The notes: generated by a model not told the origin, from the letters alone. DNA of 64,000 nt from Escherichia hormaechei_A (GCA_042434945.1 CP170191.1:3844001-3908000); one strand, 5' to 3'. Positions 51,758 through 61,667 are shown, counted from the first letter of the stretch. A program made the numbers and translations.

Positions 51758-52753
51758 TTAAATAGATCCGCCCGGTGACAAGGTGAAACCTAAATCTAAC
51801 ATTTTCGGTGTCACAGATTCGCCACGAATACGCGCCAGCAGGCGTTCAGCGCCAATACTGCCCATCCGCTCACGCGGCGTCAGTACGCTCGCCAACCGTG
51901 GTTCCATCACCTGACCAATGTCATGACCGTGGAAACCGGCAATCGCCATATCGTCAGGAACTTTTAACCCCAGACGCTGGCATTCAAACGCCGCGCCGAC
52001 CGCCAGGTCATCATTAGTACAGAACACGCCATCCAGCTGCGGATATTCCCGCCTCGCCTGGCGAATCAGTTCAATACCGGAAGAGTAAGAAGAAGATTGC
52101 TCAACCATCACGCTATATGGCACCAGGTCTGCATCCAGCATCGCCTGTTCGTATCCCTTCTGTTTGATGATAGTACGTTCGTCGAGACGTGCGCCGAGAT
52201 AAGCAATGTGGCGATGCCCGCGAGCAATAATGGCGGTGGTCATCTGGCGTGCCGCTTCAAAGTTATCAAAACCGACGGCAATATCGAGGCACGGCGACTT
52301 GCTGTCCATCAACTCCACCACCGGGATCCCCGCCACTTCAATCATCTTTAAGGTGCGTGGCGTGTGAGTACGTTCGGTGAGGATCAGTCCGTCGATATTC
52401 CATGAGAGCATGGATTCGAGACGTTCTTGCTCCATTTCCGGTTTATAACCGTAGTGAGCCAGCATGGTCTGATAACCGTGCGCGTCGGTGACGCTTTCGA
52501 TTCCGCGTAATACTTCCGCGAAAACCTGGTTGGTGAGAGAAGGTAACAGGACGCCAATCGCCCGGCTGGTGGCGTTAGAGAGGATATCGGGCGCACGATT
52601 GGGAATATAGCCCAGTTCATCAAGAGCCGCGGCAATCTTGCCGCGTAGAGCGACGGAAACCTGCTCCGGGTTGCGTAAAAAACGGCTGACCGTCATTTTG
52701 GTCACGCCTACACGGTCAGCCACATCCTGAAGTACGGGTCTTTTCTTTTTCAT
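51758..52753 (-). CDS. gntR: Gluconate repressor GntR (LacI family)
   Basis: A 331-residue LacI-type repressor. The helix-turn-helix is VLQDVADRVGVTKMTVSRFL (residues ~7-26), followed by a hinge helix and a sugar-binding core (AIGVLLPSLTNQVFAEVL, VFCTNDDLAVGAAFE). It represses gntT, gntKU and the edd-eda genes until gluconate is present. It is upstream of gntK with the operators between them. Intact, near identical to K-12. Confidence 0.96.
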   Translation of the reverse strand: MKKKRPVLQDVADRVGVTKMTVSRFLRNPEQVSVALRGKIAAALDELGYIPNRAPDILSNATSRAIGVLLPSLTNQVFAEVLRGIESVTDAHGYQTMLAHYGYKPEMEQERLESMLSWNIDGLILTERTHTPRTLKMIEVAGIPVVELMDSKSPCLDIAVGFDNFEAARQMTTAIIARGHRHIAYLGARLDERTIIKQKGYEQAMLDADLVPYSVMVEQSSSYSSGIELIRQARREYPQLDGVFCTNDDLAVGAAFECQRLGLKVPDDMAIAGFHGHDIGQVMEPRLASVLTPRERMGSIGAERLLARIRGESVTPKMLDLGFTLSPGGSI

Positions 52754-52935
52754 CGTCCTGAAGGTACAAAAGAGATAGATTCTCTTAGTTTAACACGGAC
52801 ACATCAGAACCTTCCCGGGGAAAACAGTGCTTGTTTACAATTATTAGATATACACTAAATCAATTGCATCGCATTGTGCTAACGACGCGGCAAAACCCCG
52901 GAAGCGTACATCAGCACGCGACCGGAGCGAGCGAG

Positions 52936-52959
52936 GAAGCCTGCAAAAAGGCAGGCTTC
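52936..52959. terminator. Hairpin in the gntR-yhhW interval
   Basis: GAAGCCTGC and GCAGGCTTC form a perfect nine-base stem around AAAAAG, just after the yhhW stop. There is no clear T tail on the minus strand, so its role as the yhhW terminator is only likely. Confidence 0.55.
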
Positions 52960-52976
52960 AAATATGCCGTTGAGTT

Positions 52977-53672
52977 TTAAACCGGCGGCAGATCGAACAG
53001 TAACACTTCGCTGTCGCTATCCGCATGGATGGAGATTGCCTGCTCATCCCAGATTGCCAGACCATCGCTGGTCGAGGCTTTCACGCCGTTAATGGTGACA
53101 TTGCCTTTCACCACCTGGATCCAGACGCGGCGTTCAGCGGCAATCTGATGCACCGACTGCTCATCTTTCAGCAACGCCCAGCGGTACAGTTCCATATCCT
53201 GATGCACTTTCAATGAACCATCTCGCGCATCCGGCGAGAGCACCAGCTGTTTGCCCTGTACGGCATCGAAGCGACGCTGTTCATAACGCGGCGTAATACC
53301 GTTTTCTTCAGGCATGATCCAGATCTGATACAGATGCAGACGCTCGGTGCTGCTTGGGTTGTACTCTGAGTGACGAATACCCGTACCAGCACTCATAATC
53401 TGGAACTCACCCGCCGGAACCTGCTCTTTATTGCCCATGCTGTCCTGATGCTCAACAGTACCTTCCAGCACGTAGGTCAAAATTTCCATATCTTTATGCG
53501 GGTGAGTGCCGAAGCCCTGCCCTGCTTCAATCACGTCGTCGTTAATCACGCGCAGCGCGGAGAAGCCCATAAAGTTCGGATCGTAATAGTTGGCAAAAGA
53601 GAAAGTATGCCAGGAGTCCAGCCAGCCATGATTTGCATGACCACGTTCATTTGCTTTGCGTAAGTAGATCAT
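52977..53672 (-). CDS. yhhW: YhhW, pirin-family quercetin 2,3-dioxygenase
   Basis: A 231-residue bicupin of the pirin family. MIYLRKANERGHANHGWLDS..TFSFANYYDPNFMGF is the family opening; the metal ligands are in GFGTHPHKDMEI (two histidines), a later histidine in EHQDSMGN and a glutamate. The K-12 protein cleaves quercetin in vitro; the physiological substrate is unknown. It lies 122 bases after yhhX on the same strand. Matches K-12. Confidence 0.93.
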   Translation of the reverse strand: MIYLRKANERGHANHGWLDSWHTFSFANYYDPNFMGFSALRVINDDVIEAGQGFGTHPHKDMEILTYVLEGTVEHQDSMGNKEQVPAGEFQIMSAGTGIRHSEYNPSSTERLHLYQIWIMPEENGITPRYEQRRFDAVQGKQLVLSPDARDGSLKVHQDMELYRWALLKDEQSVHQIAAERRVWIQVVKGNVTINGVKASTSDGLAIWDEQAISIHADSDSEVLLFDLPPV

Positions 53673-53794
53673 TTGTATTCGCCCCCTGAATGATTTCGAT
53701 GGGCTTAGTGTGGACCCGATCTGCCTGGGATGATAGAGGGTGAAAATTGACCCCTCTGTTCAAAAAAATTGAACTATTCGAGGGGCCATCAAAC

Positions 53795-54832
53795 TTACTT
53801 AGCGAGAGTTACTGTGGAGGGAGAGGCTTGCTCAAATCCGCGTTCAAGGATTTCCAGATTGGTAAGAACTTCAGATTCCTTGACGTAATTTGGCGCACCG
53901 TGGGTGATGGTTTGATACAACGCATCATAAACGCGCCCGTAATCGCCCATCTCCGGCTTCATCTCTTCTCTGACCGTCACGCCCTCGTCATTGACATACT
54001 CCAGCACACCGACCGAATCATCCGCTGCGAATCCCGGTTCGCCCGGCATAATATTAGCCTTCAGGCTGGTTTCCTGCTGGTCGATACCGTATTTAATAAA
54101 CGAACCTTTCTTACCGTGAACGATAAATTTCGGATAATCGATTTTCACCAGATGGCTGGTTTTGACGATGGCTTTCAGGTCGCCATAAAACAGTTGCGCT
54201 TCAAAGGTGTCGTCAGGATTGGCTTTATTACGCAGGCTGCGGATGTCATAAGCGACGTGATCCGGGCGACCGAACAGAGAAATAATCTGGTCCATCGTAT
54301 GCACACCAAGGCCATAAAACGCGCCATCCTGCGGCAGCCCAGGTTTGGTTTCTGCCACCGGGCGGTAATAGTCAAAATGGCTTTCCACTTCAACAATCTC
54401 TCCCAACTTGCCACTTTCAATCGCTTTTTTCGCTGTCAGGAAGCAGGAGTCAAAGCGACGATTCTGATACGGCGTGACGGTCAGCCCTTTGCTTTTCGCC
54501 AACGCAAACAGCTCTTTCGCCTGCGCAAGTGTCGGAGTGAACGGTTTTTCGACCAGCACATTTTTCCCGGCTTCCAGCGCGCGTTTCGCGTACTCGAAAT
54601 GGCTGTCCGCGTGGGTGCAGACAACAACCAGCTTAACATCGGGATCGTTTAGTACTTCGTCGAGATCGCTGGTGAAATGGATATGGGAATAAATGGGAGC
54701 CTGTTCTTCCGGCTTCGCATGGCGACGAAAAATATGCGCGACATGCCAGCTATCCTTGCGGTTAAGTACATACGGCAGATGGTAACGGGTGGTGCTTTTG
54801 CCGAAGCCAATAAAGGCGCAGTTGATGACCAT
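53795..54832 (-). CDS. yhhX: YhhX, Gfo/Idh/MocA-family oxidoreductase
   Basis: A 345-residue protein with an N-terminal Rossmann fold (NCAFIGFGKSTTRYHLPYVL) and the family EKP motif (VLVEKPFTPTLAQA), followed by the C-terminal beta-sheet domain. The substrate is not known. It starts downstream of the ryhB gene on the same strand; in K-12 it is among the Fur-controlled genes. Sequence matches K-12. Confidence 0.93.
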   Translation of the reverse strand: MVINCAFIGFGKSTTRYHLPYVLNRKDSWHVAHIFRRHAKPEEQAPIYSHIHFTSDLDEVLNDPDVKLVVVCTHADSHFEYAKRALEAGKNVLVEKPFTPTLAQAKELFALAKSKGLTVTPYQNRRFDSCFLTAKKAIESGKLGEIVEVESHFDYYRPVAETKPGLPQDGAFYGLGVHTMDQIISLFGRPDHVAYDIRSLRNKANPDDTFEAQLFYGDLKAIVKTSHLVKIDYPKFIVHGKKGSFIKYGIDQQETSLKANIMPGEPGFAADDSVGVLEYVNDEGVTVREEMKPEMGDYGRVYDALYQTITHGAPNYVKESEVLTNLEILERGFEQASPSTVTLAK

Positions 54833-54953
54833 GATTTCGTCCTTTTTAAGGTGGTTATTTACACCTTAGCGCAAAGCGGACGTGGTTCCTACTGGAGTGC
54901 GCATAACGAACACAAGCACTCCCGTGGATAAATTGAGAACGAAAGATCAAAAA

Positions 54954-55043
54954 AAAAGCCAGCACCCGGCTGGCTAAGTAATACTGGAAGCAATGTGAGC
55001 AATGTCGTGCTTTCAGGTTCTCCGCGAGGGTCTTCCTGATCGC
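54954..55043 (-). ncRNA. ryhB: Small RNA RyhB
   Basis: The minus strand reads GCGATCAGGAAGACCCTCGC at the 5' end, includes the seed region AAAGCACGACATTGCTCACA, and ends in the terminator AGCCAGC..GCTGGCTTTTTTT. This is the 90-nt Hfq-dependent RNA that pairs with mRNAs of iron-using proteins (sdhCDAB, sodB and others) and lowers them when iron is scarce. The location between yhhX and yhhY is the same as in K-12. A Fur box covers its promoter. Confidence 0.96.
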
Positions 55044-55049
55044 GAGACA

Positions 55050-55069
55050 ATAATAATCATTCTCATTCG
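55050..55069 (-). promoter_or_regulatory. Fur box at the ryhB promoter
   Basis: On the minus strand GAATGAGAATGATTATTATT lies directly upstream of the RyhB start and matches the Fur consensus (GATAATGATAATCATTATC-type) with overlapping hexamers. Iron-loaded Fur would block transcription. Confidence 0.85.
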
Positions 55070-55164
55070 CACTTGTCCAACACTTTTTGCAAAAAAATGC
55101 ATTTGACTCGCATTTGAAAGTCAATGATGTTGAAAGGGACATTTACCCCAAAGAGGACAAAGGA

Positions 55165-55652
55165 ATGAGTGAGATAGTAATACGCCACGCAGAAACACGG
55201 GATTACGAGGCCATCAGGCAGATTCACGCCCAGCCGGAGGTGTATTGCAACACACTACAGGTGCCTCATCCTTCGATCATATGTGGCAGGAGCGACTCGC
55301 CGATCGTCCCGGCATCAAGCAACTCGTCGCCTGTATTGATGGAGACGTCGTGGGCCATCTCACCATTGACGTGCAACAGCGCCCACGCCGCAGTCATGTT
55401 GCCGATTTTGGTATCTGTGTCGACTCTCGTTGGAAGAACCGCGGCGTCGCCAGCGCCCTGATGCGAGAGATGATTGAAATGTGCGACAACTGGTTGCGGG
55501 TAGATCGCATTGAACTAACCGTGTTTGTCGATAACGCCCCGGCAATTAAGGTCTATAAAAAATACGGCTTTGAAATTGAAGGGACTGGTAAGAAGTACGC
55601 ATTGCGTAATGGTGAATATGTCGATGCATATTATATGGCGCGGGTGAAGTAG
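55165..55652 (+). pseudogene. yhhY: YhhY (AaaT) amino-acid N-acetyltransferase, one-base frameshift
   Basis: A GNAT acetyltransferase that in K-12 acetylates phenylalanine and methionine. The frame opens at 55165 (MSEIVIRHAETRDYEAI) and runs correctly to LQVPHPS. One C appears missing near 55273, and the original frame ends at 55461 with unrelated residues. The family sequence continues in another frame as HMWQERLADRPG, the acetyl-CoA-binding SRWKNRGVASALMREM, and ends YVDAYYMARVK at 55652. Adding one base gives exactly 162 residues, the K-12 length. A true null allele or a sequence error are both possible. Confidence 0.85.
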
Positions 55653-55656
55653 TTTG

Positions 55657-55735
55657 TTGCCGGGTGGCGGCTTCGCCTTACCCGGCCTACGTTCGTGCCG
55701 TTGTAGGCCCGGTAAGCGCAGCGCCACCGGGCAAA
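55657..55735. repeat. BIME between yhhY and ggt
   Basis: TTGCCGGGTGGCGGCTTCGC..TTACCCGGCCTACG and TTGTAGGCCCGGTAAGCGC..GCCACCGGGCAA are opposed REP units. In K-12 a longer segment (yhhZ, yrhA, an IS copy, yrhB) separates these genes. Confidence 0.9.
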
Positions 55736-55739
55736 AAAA

Positions 55740-57482
55740 TCAATACCCCGCCGTTAAATCATCCACCGAGCGCGGGTCGGATGCGCCGTACAACTCACCG
55801 TCCGGCCCAACCATAATGCTTTGTGTACTGCCCATCGCCTCTTTCAGCGCCACTTTCTGACCTTTTGCTTCCAGCAGCTTGAGCGTATCCGGGCTAAACC
55901 CTTTTTCGACACGCAGCTCGTCCGGCAACCACTGATGGTGGAAACGCGGCGCATTGGTCGCTTCGGCGACGTTCAAGCCATAATCGATGCTATTCACCAC
56001 CATTTGCAGCACTGTAGTGATGATCCGGCTACCGCCTGGGCTACCGGTAACCAGCCAGGTTTTACCGTCTTTCACCACAATGGTCGGCGACATCGACGAC
56101 AGCGGGCGTTTGTTCGGCCCGACGGCGTTGGCATCACCGCCCACCAGCCCGTAAACGTTCGGTACGCCCGGTTTGGCGGAGAAATCATCCATCTGGTTAT
56201 TAAGCAGAATACCGCTCTCGCCCGCGACAATGCCCGTACCGAAGGTGGTGTTCAGCGTATAGGTCACCGCCACCGCGTTACCATCTTTATCCACCACTGA
56301 GTAATGGGTAGTTTGATTACTCTCATAAGGCGCAAGCTTGCCGGGGCGAATTTCGCTGGATGGCTTCGCTTTATTGATATCAATTTGATCGGCAATAGAT
56401 TTGGCATAGGCTTTATTGGTCAGCGCCTGCCACGGTACTTTGACAAAATCCGGGTCGCCAAGATATTCCGAGCGGTCGGCGTAGGCGTATTTCTCCGCTT
56501 CTGCCATGATTTGCATCGCATCGGCGCTGCCAAAGCCGTATTTCTTCATATCGAAGTTTTCCAGAATATTGAGGATTTGTACGATATGGATCCCGCCGGA
56601 GGATGGCGGTGGCATGGAGTAAACCTGATACCCGCGATAATCGCCGCTTATCGGAGTGCGTTCGACCGCTTTATAGGCTGCTAAATCTTCTTTAGTGATC
56701 AAGCCACCGTTTTTCTGCATCTCCTGGGCGATCTGTTCCGCAATCGTGCCTTTATAGAATTCGTCCGGGCCGTTTTCAGCAATCATCTCCAGGCTCTTTG
56801 CCAGGTTCGCCTGCACCAGCGTGTCGCCCTTTTTCAGCGGCTCGCCCTCTTTCCAGAAGATAGCTTTACTGTTTTCGTGATTCGGCAACACTTCGCTACC
56901 GTAGGTTTTGAGATCGTCAGCCAGCGCGTCGTTAACGATAAAACCATCGCGTGCCAGTTTAAACGCGGGCTGCACGACTTTGTTCAGCGGCATGGTGCCG
57001 TATTTATCCAGCGCCAGCGAGAAACCTGCTACCGTACCCGGTGTGCCGGAAGCCAGATGCGAAGTGAGTGATTTTTTGCTGTCCGGGTTGCCCTGATCAT
57101 CGAGGAACATATCGCGGGTCGCTTTGGCGGGTGCCATTTCGCGGAAATCGATAGCCGTGGTATTGCCATTTTTCGAGCGGATTAACATAAAACCACCACC
57201 GCCCAGATTCCCCGCCTGCGGATGCGTTACCGCCAGCGCGTAGCCCACCGCCACGGCGGCATCAACGGCATTCCCGCCCTCCTTGAGAATATCCACCCCC
57301 ACCTGAGTGGCAGTGGCGTCCACAGACGCTACCATTCCCTGTTTCGCGCGTACCGGGTGGAAGACATCTTCCTCCACACCATACGAGACGGGCGGCGCAG
57401 AAGGCGCGGCGGCGGCGCTAAAACAACTTCCTGAGAGCAGAGCAGCAATGGCCACCCGGCGTAAAAACGTCGGTTTTATCAT
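55740..57482 (-). CDS. ggt: Gamma-glutamyltranspeptidase Ggt
   Basis: A 580-residue periplasmic enzyme that cleaves and transfers the gamma-glutamyl group of glutathione. The signal peptide covers about residues 1-25 (RRVAIAALLSGSCFSAAAA). The precursor cleaves itself before Thr391 in SNQTTHYSVV, and that threonine becomes the nucleophile of the small subunit; MDDFSAKPG and PLSSMSPT are family motifs. The start at 57482 gives MIKPTFLRRV; nine upstream codons are open but would disrupt the signal peptide. Divergent from yhhA. Confidence 0.96.
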   Translation of the reverse strand: MIKPTFLRRVAIAALLSGSCFSAAAAPSAPPVSYGVEEDVFHPVRAKQGMVASVDATATQVGVDILKEGGNAVDAAVAVGYALAVTHPQAGNLGGGGFMLIRSKNGNTTAIDFREMAPAKATRDMFLDDQGNPDSKKSLTSHLASGTPGTVAGFSLALDKYGTMPLNKVVQPAFKLARDGFIVNDALADDLKTYGSEVLPNHENSKAIFWKEGEPLKKGDTLVQANLAKSLEMIAENGPDEFYKGTIAEQIAQEMQKNGGLITKEDLAAYKAVERTPISGDYRGYQVYSMPPPSSGGIHIVQILNILENFDMKKYGFGSADAMQIMAEAEKYAYADRSEYLGDPDFVKVPWQALTNKAYAKSIADQIDINKAKPSSEIRPGKLAPYESNQTTHYSVVDKDGNAVAVTYTLNTTFGTGIVAGESGILLNNQMDDFSAKPGVPNVYGLVGGDANAVGPNKRPLSSMSPTIVVKDGKTWLVTGSPGGSRIITTVLQMVVNSIDYGLNVAEATNAPRFHHQWLPDELRVEKGFSPDTLKLLEAKGQKVALKEAMGSTQSIMVGPDGELYGASDPRSVDDLTAGY

Positions 57483-57601
57483 CGTTATTCTCCAGAGATT
57501 AAGGGGCAACCCCAGCTAAGCCTGGTATATAACTCTGAATTAATCATCGTTTTGTCGGGAAGCGAGTAAACTTAAAGGATATCTTCAGAGGAGGATACGC
57601 G

Positions 57602-58042
57602 ATGAAACGACTTCTGATTCTTACGGCACTCCTGCCGTTTGTCGGCTTTGCACAGCCCATTAATACTCTGAACAACCCTAACCAGCCGGGGTATCAGATA
57701 CCCAGCCAGCAGCGGATGCAAACCCAGATGCAGACTCAGCAAATCCAGCAAAAAGGGATGCTGAATCAGCAACTGAAAACGCAAACTCAGTTGCAACAGC
57801 AGCATTTAGAAAACCAGATAAACAATAATTCTCAGCGGGTGTTGCAGTCACAGCCGGGGGAGCGAAATCCCGCCCGGCAGCAAATGCTGCCCAACACCAA
57901 CGGCGGGATGTTAAACAGCAACCGTAATCCGGATAGTTCGTTGAATCAGCAGCATATGCTGCCGGAGAGGAGAAACGGCGACATGCTGAATCAGCCCAGC
58001 ACGCCGCAGCCTGACATTCCGTTGAAAACTATTGGGCCGTAA
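57602..58042 (+). CDS. yhhA: YhhA, Gln/Asn-rich exported protein (DUF2756)
   Basis: A 146-residue protein with a signal peptide ([18 protein letters not shown]) and a mature part made almost entirely of glutamine, asparagine, methionine, leucine and proline, with repeated words such as [11 protein letters not shown] and QQHMLPE. The function is unknown; it is probably periplasmic and disordered. GGAGGATACGCG is the ribosome binding site. Its last 14 bases overlap the convergent ugpQ. Conserved with K-12 as I recall. Confidence 0.85.
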
Positions 58043-58772
58043 AGTTCGGACCAATCACGTCAATCGCATCGGTACAGATGCAATCCACGCCCCAGCGCAG
58101 CAACTCTGCCGCGCGCTGGGGTTTATTGACGGTATAAACCAGAATCCGCAGTCCGGCGTCTTTCAACTGCATCACTCGCACTTTATCGAGTAACTTATGA
58201 TTGAGATGAATAGAGACGCAGCCCAGCCGCGCGGTCAGTTCGCGCCAGTCGTCGCGCCACTCATCCAGCAACAAACCGCGCGGCAGTTCCGGTACTGCCT
58301 GTTGTGCGGCTTCTAAAGCATCAATCTCAAACGATGACAGCAGCGGCGGCGTCATACCGGCCCACAGTTGGCGTGCCGCCAGCGCCACCATTTTGCCCGT
58401 TAATGGTCCAGTGCCAGTGGTGGGTTTGATTTCGATATTCGCCATCATCCCGTGTTCACGACAGCGTTCCGCCACCTGCGAAAGCAACGGCAGCGGCTCA
58501 CCTTTAAACGCTTTGCTGTACCAACTGCCCGCATCCACGCGCAGTAAATCCTGCCAGTTCAGTTCACCCGCGACGCCCCAGCCGTTGCTGGTGCGTTCGA
58601 GATTGTCGTCATGAAGCAGGAAGATCTCGCCATCTTTCGATAACTTCGCGTCAAATTCGATCATCTTATGACCGTATTTTGCCCCGACGTCGATTGCCGC
58701 CAGGGTGTTTTCCGGGGCCAGCTTACCGCCGCCACGATGAGCGACGATGCGGGGATAAGGCCAGTTACTCAT
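58029..58772 (-). CDS. ugpQ: Glycerophosphodiester phosphodiesterase UgpQ
   Basis: A 247-residue cytosolic GDPD-family enzyme that splits glycerophosphodiesters into alcohol and glycerol-3-phosphate, supplying phosphate during starvation. The catalytic signature is [14 protein letters not shown] (His12, Arg13, Glu21), then [10 protein letters not shown] and [10 protein letters not shown]. Its start overlaps the ugpC stop by four bases. Last gene of the Pho-controlled ugpBAECQ operon. Confidence 0.95.
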
Positions 58773-59839
58773 ACTCGTTGTCCTGTTTCACCATCAAAAA
58801 GATGCAGCTGATTTTCCGCCAGATGCAGCCACAGCGTGCTGCCTGCCGTCGGGCGCTCCTGATGCGCCAGTCGCACCACCAGCTTCTGCTCGCCCCAGCG
58901 TCCGTGCGCCAGGTTATCTGCGCCGAGGATCTCCAGCGTGTCCATCACCATCGGTACGCCGCCTTCTGCCTGCGAGCTTAGCACAATATGTTCCGGGCGA
59001 ATGCCGAGAGTCATTTTACGCCCGGCATACTGACGGTAGCCACCGTTTAGCGGCAGCTCAATACCGCCGTCCAGTTCGAAATGCGTGCCTTCGTTATTCA
59101 CGCGGCCTGTCAGCAGGTTCATCGCCGGACTGCCGATAAAACTCGCTACAAACAGGCTGGCGGGCTTTTCGTAGACTTCAACTGGTGTGCCAATCTGTTC
59201 GGCAACACCGCCGTTCATCACCATTACTCGCTGGGCGAGCGTCATCGCTTCAACCTGATCGTGAGTAACGTAGAGTGAAGTCGTTTTCAGGCGACGGTGC
59301 AACTGTTGCAGTTCAAGACGCATCTGCACGCGCAGCTTGGCATCGAGGTTAGAGAGCGGCTCATCAAACAGGAACACCGCCGGATCGCGCACAATCGCGC
59401 GGCCCATCGCCACACGCTGGCGCTGACCGCCGGAAAGCTCGCGCGGGCGACGTTTGAGCAGACCGTCCAGCTCCAGAATGCGCGCCGCTTCTTTAACGCG
59501 CTCGGCAATTTGCTGCTTGCCCATGCCGCGAATTTTCAGCCCCCACGCCATGTTTTCTTCGACACTCATATGCGGATAAAGCGCGTAGTTCTGGAACACC
59601 ATCGCAATCCCGCGATCTTTTGGTTCCATTTCAGTCACGCGCTGGTCGTTGATCCAGATATCGCCTTCTGTCACCCGCTCCAGCCCGGCAACCATGCGCA
59701 GCAGCGTCGATTTCCCGCAGCCAGACGGCCCGACCATCACGATAAATTCGCCATCCGCCACATCAAGGGTCAGCGGTTTAATGACCTGGGTTTTACCATC
59801 CCAGCTTTTGGTTACTGCCTGTAATTTCAGTCCTGCCAT
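58769..59839 (-). CDS. ugpC: Glycerol-3-phosphate ABC transporter ATPase UgpC
   Basis: A 356-residue ATPase of the MalK type. Walker A GPSGCGKST at residues 37-45, signature LSGGQRQRVA, Walker B FLFDEPLSNLDA and the H-loop VTHDQVEAM are all present; the C-terminal regulatory domain follows (GIRPEHIVLS). It powers UgpAE. The ATG at 59839 (MAGLKLQAVTK) is the family start; 13 upstream open codons overlap ugpE. One base separates it from the ugpE stop. Confidence 0.96.
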   Translation of the reverse strand: MAGLKLQAVTKSWDGKTQVIKPLTLDVADGEFIVMVGPSGCGKSTLLRMVAGLERVTEGDIWINDQRVTEMEPKDRGIAMVFQNYALYPHMSVEENMAWGLKIRGMGKQQIAERVKEAARILELDGLLKRRPRELSGGQRQRVAMGRAIVRDPAVFLFDEPLSNLDAKLRVQMRLELQQLHRRLKTTSLYVTHDQVEAMTLAQRVMVMNGGVAEQIGTPVEVYEKPASLFVASFIGSPAMNLLTGRVNNEGTHFELDGGIELPLNGGYRQYAGRKMTLGIRPEHIVLSSQAEGGVPMVMDTLEILGADNLAHGRWGEQKLVVRLAHQERPTAGSTLWLHLAENQLHLFDGETGQRV

Positions 59840-59840
59840 C

Positions 59841-60686
59841 TTATTTCTCACTATCGACCAGGCCGCGCACGAAGGCACGCTGCATCACTAAAACAATCAC
59901 CACCGGAGGGATAAGCGTTAACAACATCGCCGCCATCACTGAGTTCCATTCCGTGGTGCCTTCGCCTGTAGCGATCATCCCTTTGATCCCTGCCACGGTG
60001 GTGCCGAGATCCACATCGGTAATAATCAACAACGGCCACAAATACTGATTCCAGCCGTAGATAAAGGTGATCACAAACAGCGCCGCCAGATTAGTTTTGG
60101 AGAGCGGAAAAACGATGTCGCAAAAGAAGCGCATTGGCGATGCGCCGTCGATCCGCGCGGCTTCCACCAGCTCATCCGGCAGCGTCATAAAGAACTGGCG
60201 GAACAGGAAAGTAGCGGTCGCCGAGGCCATCAGCGGCAGCGTTAAACCGGCGTAGCTGTCGAGCATCTGCAGGTTGGCGATGACTTCCACCGTCGGGAAG
60301 ATACGTACTTCAACCGGCAGCATCAGGGTGATAAAAATCATCCAGAAGAAGAGGTTACGTAGCGGAAAACGAAACCAGACAATGGCAAATGCCGAGAGCA
60401 TCGAGACGGTAATTTTGCCGAGCGTAATGCTGAACGCCATCACAAAGCTGTTAAGCAACATCCGCCAGAACGGCGCGCTATTCGTGCCTACCCCGTTCAC
60501 CCAGATGTTGTGGATGTTTTCCAGCAGATGTGTGCCGGGGATGAGCGTCATCGGCGCGGCATAGACGGCCTGTTTATCCAGCGTCGCCGCGACAAACGCC
60601 ACGTACAGCGGGAAGAGGATCACCGCGATCCCGAGGATCAGCATGGTATGGCTGAATATCGTCAGCCACGGACGGTTCTCAATCAT
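59841..60686 (-). CDS. ugpE: Glycerol-3-phosphate ABC permease UgpE
   Basis: A 281-residue permease with six helices and the EAA loop [17 protein letters not shown] that docks with UgpC. It forms the membrane channel with UgpA for sn-glycerol-3-phosphate and its diesters. Start overlaps the ugpA stop by four bases. Matches K-12. Confidence 0.95.
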
Positions 60687-61570
60687 TGGTAACGCACCTT
60701 GCTTTCAACATAGCGGAACTGCACCACCGTCAGCACGATGACGAGGAACATCAACACCACCGACTGTGCGGCAGACGAAGCCAGATCCAGTCCGGTAAAA
60801 CCTTCGCGGTAGATCTTATAAATCAGCGTCGTGGTGGCCTGAACCGGCCCGCCGGACGTGGCGGCGTCGATCACCGGGAAGGTGTCGAAGAAGGCATACA
60901 CCAGGTTCACTACCAGCAGGAAGAAACTCACCGGGGCGATAAGCGGCAGCGCAATCTTAAAGAAGCGGCGAATCGGCCCTGCACCGTCGATGGCTGCGGC
61001 TTCGATCAACGAACGGGGAATGGATTGCAGCGCGGCATAGAAGAACAGGAAGTTGTAGCTGATTTGCTTCCATACTGAGGCAAACACCACCAGAAACATT
61101 GCCTGACCGCTGTTTTGCGCGTGGTTCCAGTCGTAGCCGAACTCCGCGAGAAAATGGGTGATCAGCCCGCGACCGGGGTTAAACAGGAAGATCCACAATA
61201 CGGCGGCAACGGCGGGAGCCACGGCGTAAGGCAGCAACATTAAGGTTTGATAGAAACGGCTGCCGCGCACGATGTACTCCACCAGCGCCGCAAAGAACAG
61301 CGATACCAGCAAACCGCTGACGGTGACAAAGGTGCTGAATTTTATCGTCGTCCAGAAGGAGTCGAGATAGTAGCTGTCATGGAACAGCGTGACGAAGTTA
61401 TCCAGGCCGACAAACTGGCTGGAGAAACCAAACGGATCGACGCTTTGTAGCGAGTACCACAACGCTTCGCCCGCAGGCCAGATAAAAAAGATAACGGTGA
61501 TGATGAGCTGCGGCGCGACCAGCAGATAAGGCAGCCAGCGCGAGCGGAACACCGGACGGGATGATGACAT
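60683..61570 (-). CDS. ugpA: Glycerol-3-phosphate ABC permease UgpA
   Basis: A 295-residue permease with six helices and the EAA loop [18 protein letters not shown], partner of UgpE. A REP pair fills part of the 97-base gap from ugpB, a common place for an mRNA-stabilising stem that lets the binding-protein message outlast the permease message. Matches K-12. Confidence 0.95.
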
Positions 61571-61586
61571 TACGGTTAATTCCTGA

Positions 61587-61662
61587 ACTGTGCCGGATGC
61601 GCTTCGCTTATCCGGCCTACACGCGATGCCAGGTCAGATAAGCGAAACGCATCCGACATTAC
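61587..61662. repeat. REP pair between ugpB and ugpA
   Basis: TGCCGGATGCGCTTCGC..TTATCCGGCCTACA and GTCAGATAAGCGAAACGC..ATCCGACA lie inside the operon. Confidence 0.85.
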
Positions 61663-61667
61663 ACTGA

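Noticed and set aside
54855..55142. 95-residue minus-strand frame over ryhB
   Set aside because: The interval is explained by the RyhB RNA, its terminator and Fur box. The frame is incidental.
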